This document shows, piece after piece, positions 5,375 to 8,046 of a DNA stretch of 8,046 nucleotides (positions are counted from its first letter, which is position 1; each line of letters opens with the position of its first letter). Position numbers and translations under genes: made by a program. The stretch is from contig MGQT01000006.1 in assembly GCA_001797935.1 (NCBI GenBank), positions 2,528 through 10,573 of the forward strand, written 5' to 3'. Origin of the DNA: Deltaproteobacteria bacterium RBG_16_54_18 (GTDB lineage Bacteria > Desulfobacterota > B13-G15 > RBG-16-54-18). Under the pieces are notes generated by a model, which worked only from the letters and a program-made list of their open reading frames with translations, made no database searches and was not told the DNA's origin.

Positions 5375-5845
5375 ATGCCACGCAGACGAGAGGTAAAAAA
5401 GCGGGAGATCGTGCCGGATCTCAAGTACCGTGAGTTGTTGGTGGCCAAGTTCATCAATCTCCTGATGAGACGGGGAAAAAAGAACACGGCCGAGCAGATT
5501 TTTTACGGCTCTCTGGAGATCCTGAAAGAAAAGGCCAAGGATGAGCCGCTCAAACTCTTTAAGCAGGCCATGGAAAATGTGAAGCCCGTGGTGGAGGTCA
5601 AGTCCAGACGGGTCGGCGGGGCGACCTATCAGGTCCCCGTCGAGGTGCGGACCGATCGGCGGACGAGCTTGGCCATCCGCTGGCTCATCCAGTATGCCAA
5701 GGAACGGTCGGAAAAATCCATGGCGGAGCGGTTGGCCGCGGAGTTTCTGGATGCCGCCAACAACAAGGGGGCATCCATAAAAAAGAAGGAAGATACCCAC
5801 CGGATGGCCGAGGCCAATAAGGCCTTTGCCCACTATCGGTGGTAG
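5375..5845 (+). CDS. rpsG: 30S ribosomal protein S7
   Basis: A complete 156-residue S7, the primary 16S rRNA binder that nucleates assembly of the 30S head and sits near the E site. MPRRREVKKREIVPD is the typical basic N-terminus; KFINLLMRRGKKNTAE (about 25-40), the central VGGATYQVPVEV (about 80-91) with its beta-hairpin, and the C-terminal KKKEDTHRMAEANKAFAHYR are all conserved. Length is that of the short bacterial form, without the long E. coli K-12 tail. GAGGA (5366-5370) precedes the ATG. In E. coli S7 represses its own operon by binding the rpsL-rpsG spacer; here that spacer is only 12 bases, so such a site would have to lie elsewhere, perhaps in the upstream leader. Confidence 0.98.
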   Translation: MPRRREVKKREIVPDLKYRELLVAKFINLLMRRGKKNTAEQIFYGSLEILKEKAKDEPLKLFKQAMENVKPVVEVKSRRVGGATYQVPVEVRTDRRTSLAIRWLIQYAKERSEKSMAERLAAEFLDAANNKGASIKKKEDTHRMAEANKAFAHYRW

Positions 5846-5856
5846 GAGGATAGAGG
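5844..5856 (+). promoter_or_regulatory. Ribosome binding site for the GTG start of fusA
   Basis: AGGAGG (5844-5849) overlaps the rpsG stop codon and lies ten bases before GTG 5860; a second purine element, GAGG (5853-5856), is three bases before it. The pair supports the GTG start, and the encoded N-terminus (MARAVPLEQVRNIGI) is the expected one for EF-G. Confidence 0.6.
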
Positions 5857-5859
5857 CAG

Positions 5860-7974
5860 GTGGCTCGCGCAGTACCATTGGAACAGGTCAGGAATATCGG
5901 CATCATGGCCCACATCGATGCCGGCAAGACCACGACGACCGAGCGGATACTCTACTATACGGGTGTCTCGTATCGCATGGGAGAGGTGCATGACGGCTCG
6001 GCGGTCATGGACTGGATGGAACAGGAGCAAGAGCGCGGGATCACGATTACCTCTGCGGCAACTACCTGCAACTGGCGGGATCATCGGATCAACATCATCG
6101 ATACGCCCGGGCATGTCGATTTCACCATGGAGGTGGAGCGCTCCTTGCGCGTCCTCGACGGGGCCATCGCCGTCTTTTGCGCCGTTGCCGGGGTCGAGCC
6201 GCAATCCGAGACGGTGTGGCGGCAGGCGGAAAAATTTGTCATCCCCCGCGTCGCCTTCATCAACAAGATGGACCGGGTCGGGGCGGATTATGAGCGCACG
6301 ATCCGGATGATGCGTGACCGGTTGGGAACGGTACCCCTCCCCGTGCAGCTTCCTCTGGGGAAAGAAGAGGAGTTTACCGGGGCCATCGACCTGGTGGAGA
6401 TGCGTGGTATCATCTACGACGCCACCACCTTGGGCGCTACCTATCACGTCATCGATATACCCGAAGAGTATGCGGCAGAGGCCCAGAGATACCGCGAACG
6501 GCTTATCGAGATGCTTGCCGAGCAAGACGAATCCCTGATGGAAAAATATATTGAAGGGACCCCGTTGACTGCGCAGGAGATCAGGAAGGCCATTCGAAAG
6601 GCCACCGTCGGGAACCGGCTGGTGCCGGTGCTATGCGGGTCGGCCTTCAAGAACCGCGGGGTACAACCACTCCTCGATGCAATTGTCGATTATCTCCCCT
6701 CGCCGTTGGATATACCCGCTATTGCGGGGACAAGTCCCGATGGTGCAGAGGAGCGCAGACGCCCTGCCGATGAAGAACCCTTCTCAGCCCTTGCCTTTAA
6801 GCTCATGAATGACCCCTTTGTCGGCAACCTCACCTATCTACGGATTTATTCCGGCTCCCTGAAGTCAGGCAGCACCGTCTACAATGCTACCCGGGGGAAA
6901 GAGGAGCGGATCGGCAGACTCCTCAAGATGCACGCCAATAAACGAGAAGAGATCAAAGAGGTATACACCGGCGATATCGTGGCAGCCGTCGGGCTCAAAG
7001 GCACGTCCACCGGAGATACCCTTGCCGAGAAGGCACATCCCATCATCTTGGAAGCCATCACTTCTCCCGAACCGGTCATCGCCGTTTCCATAGAAACCAA
7101 GACCAAAGACGCCCTTGATAAGCTGGGTGAGGCGCTCCATAAACTGGCCCTGGAAGATCCCTCCTTCCACATACGGGTCGATGAAGAGACAGGGCAGACC
7201 CTGATCTCCGGCATGGGGGAACTCCACCTGGAGATCATCGTGGACCGGCTCCTGCGCGAATTTAAGGTCGATGCCCGTGTCGGTGTGCCGGAAGTAAGCT
7301 ATCGGGAGACCATTACCGCCGTTGCAGAAGGAGAGGGGAGATATATCAAGCAAACCGGGGGCCGCGGCCAGTACGGGCACGTCGTGCTGAAGCTGGAACC
7401 CCGCGAGCCCGGCGGCGGCATTGAGTTTGTCAACGGCATCGTGGGCGGAGCCATACCGCGCGAATATATTTCCTCCGTCGAACGGGGTGTACAGGAGGCG
7501 ATTCAGCGCGGGGTCCTCGCCGGTTATCCCATGACCGACGTGCGGGTCACGCTTCTCGACGGGTCGTATCACGAAGTTGATTCTTCCGACATGGCCTTCA
7601 AGATTGCCGCTTCCATCGGTTTCAAGGAACTTGCCACAAAGGCGTCCCCCATTGTCTTAGAACCCATTATGTCCCTTGAGGTCGTCCTCCCCGAAGAATT
7701 CCTCGGCGAGGTCATCGGTGATTTAAGCTCCCGCCGTGGTAAGATCCTTGGGGTCGAGGCCCACAAGGGGGTCCAGACCGTTCAGGCAGAGGCCCCCCTG
7801 GCCGGGATGTTCGGCTATGCAACCGATCTGCGCTCCCTGACCCAGGGGAGGGCGAATTATACGATGCAGTTTGCCCGCTATAGCCCGGTGCCTACCGCGG
7901 TTAAGGAGGCGGTTATTACCCGACGCAGGGGTGGCGGATCTTCATTAACATCCAAAAAGAAGGAGGTCCTCTGA
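5860..7974 (+). CDS. fusA: Elongation factor G
   Basis: A complete 704-residue EF-G, the GTPase that drives translocation on the ribosome and, with RRF, ribosome recycling. GTPase motifs are all present: G1 AHIDAGKT (17-24), switch I RGITIT (59-64), G3 DTPGH (81-85), G4 NKMD (135-138) and G5 GSAFKN (260-265). The G' insertion lies between G4 and G5. Domain II covers about 290-400 (with GLKGTSTGDTL), domain III about 405-480 (ISGMGELHLEII), domain IV about 485-605 (KQTGGRGQYGHV) and domain V to about 690 (EPIMSLEVVLPEEFLGEVIGDL-like text). The intact motifs and full length point to a working canonical EF-G rather than a paralogue. It starts with GTG 5860, 14 bases after rpsG, and its stop overlaps the tuf start by one base (TGATG), so EF-G and EF-Tu are translationally coupled. 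Confidence 0.98.
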   Translation: MARAVPLEQVRNIGIMAHIDAGKTTTTERILYYTGVSYRMGEVHDGSAVMDWMEQEQERGITITSAATTCNWRDHRINIIDTPGHVDFTMEVERSLRVLDGAIAVFCAVAGVEPQSETVWRQAEKFVIPRVAFINKMDRVGADYERTIRMMRDRLGTVPLPVQLPLGKEEEFTGAIDLVEMRGIIYDATTLGATYHVIDIPEEYAAEAQRYRERLIEMLAEQDESLMEKYIEGTPLTAQEIRKAIRKATVGNRLVPVLCGSAFKNRGVQPLLDAIVDYLPSPLDIPAIAGTSPDGAEERRRPADEEPFSALAFKLMNDPFVGNLTYLRIYSGSLKSGSTVYNATRGKEERIGRLLKMHANKREEIKEVYTGDIVAAVGLKGTSTGDTLAEKAHPIILEAITSPEPVIAVSIETKTKDALDKLGEALHKLALEDPSFHIRVDEETGQTLISGMGELHLEIIVDRLLREFKVDARVGVPEVSYRETITAVAEGEGRYIKQTGGRGQYGHVVLKLEPREPGGGIEFVNGIVGGAIPREYISSVERGVQEAIQRGVLAGYPMTDVRVTLLDGSYHEVDSSDMAFKIAASIGFKELATKASPIVLEPIMSLEVVLPEEFLGEVIGDLSSRRGKILGVEAHKGVQTVQAEAPLAGMFGYATDLRSLTQGRANYTMQFARYSPVPTAVKEAVITRRRGGGSSLTSKKKEVL

Positions 7975-8046
7975 TGTCCAAGCCTAAGTTTGAGCGAAAG
8001 AAGCCGCATGTGAACATAGGGACGATAGGGCATGTGGATCATGGCA
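7974..8046 (+). CDS. tuf: Elongation factor Tu, 5' end (cut by window edge)
   Basis: The first 24 codons encode MSKPKFERKKPHVNIGTIGH followed by VDHG, the invariant EF-Tu N-terminus ending just before the Lys of the GHVDHGKT P-loop. EF-Tu carries aminoacyl-tRNA to the ribosome as a GTP complex. AGGAGG (7961-7966) sits seven bases before ATG 7974, inside the last codons of fusA, whose stop overlaps the start by one base. The gene runs off the window, so nothing can be said about its integrity. Confidence 0.97.
   Translation, partial: MSKPKFERKKPHVNIGTIGHVDHG

Noticed and set aside
5051..5878. A 275-codon minus-strand frame over rpsL and rpsG.
   Set aside because: Antisense shadow of two unmistakable ribosomal protein genes; no domain recognised.

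Overview
The window comes from a bacterial chromosome, probably a Gram-negative anaerobe of the Desulfobacterota (former Deltaproteobacteria) type or a related group. The reasons are an LpxL/HtrB-type acyltransferase (outer-membrane lipid), an oxygen-sensitive 2-hydroxyacyl-CoA dehydratase-type activase, and S12, S7, EF-G and EF-Tu sequences of ordinary bacterial type. The phylum call is an impression, not a calculation. All supported genes lie on the + strand.

Layout. (1) Bases 1-167 are an upstream region with a 13-bp tandem repeat and an ECF-type promoter whose -10 element almost touches the next start codon. (2) 168-1717 is a two-gene operon: an ECF sigma factor and its membrane-anchored zinc-finger anti-sigma factor, overlapping by one base. 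(3) 1775-4300 is a tightly packed trio: a BadF/HgdC-family activase with a Cys-rich tail, an open frame matching only the C-terminal half of a radical SAM protein, and a lauroyl/myristoyl acyltransferase homologue. (4) 4301-4990 is an AT-rich, non-coding stretch of about 690 bases. It holds a strong extended -10 promoter and a long leader with several mutually exclusive hairpins. (5) 4991-8046 is the str operon: rpsL, rpsG, fusA and the first 24 codons of tuf, spaced for translational coupling.

How it works together. The sigma/anti-sigma pair is probably an autoregulated envelope-stress switch. The str operon supplies ribosomal proteins and elongation factors from its own promoter. rpoC, which in many bacteria lies directly upstream of rpsL, is not there. 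The activase would use ATP to drive an electron into a 2-hydroxyacyl-CoA dehydratase or benzoyl-CoA reductase-like partner, but no partner gene is in the window.

Points worth a second look are the rpsL leader, which looks like an undescribed attenuator or r-protein/metabolite-responsive RNA; the cysteine-free radical SAM remnant, which suggests a deletion next to the activase; and the possibly leaderless ECF transcript. I found no CRISPR array, tRNA, rRNA, complete insertion sequence or defence system.
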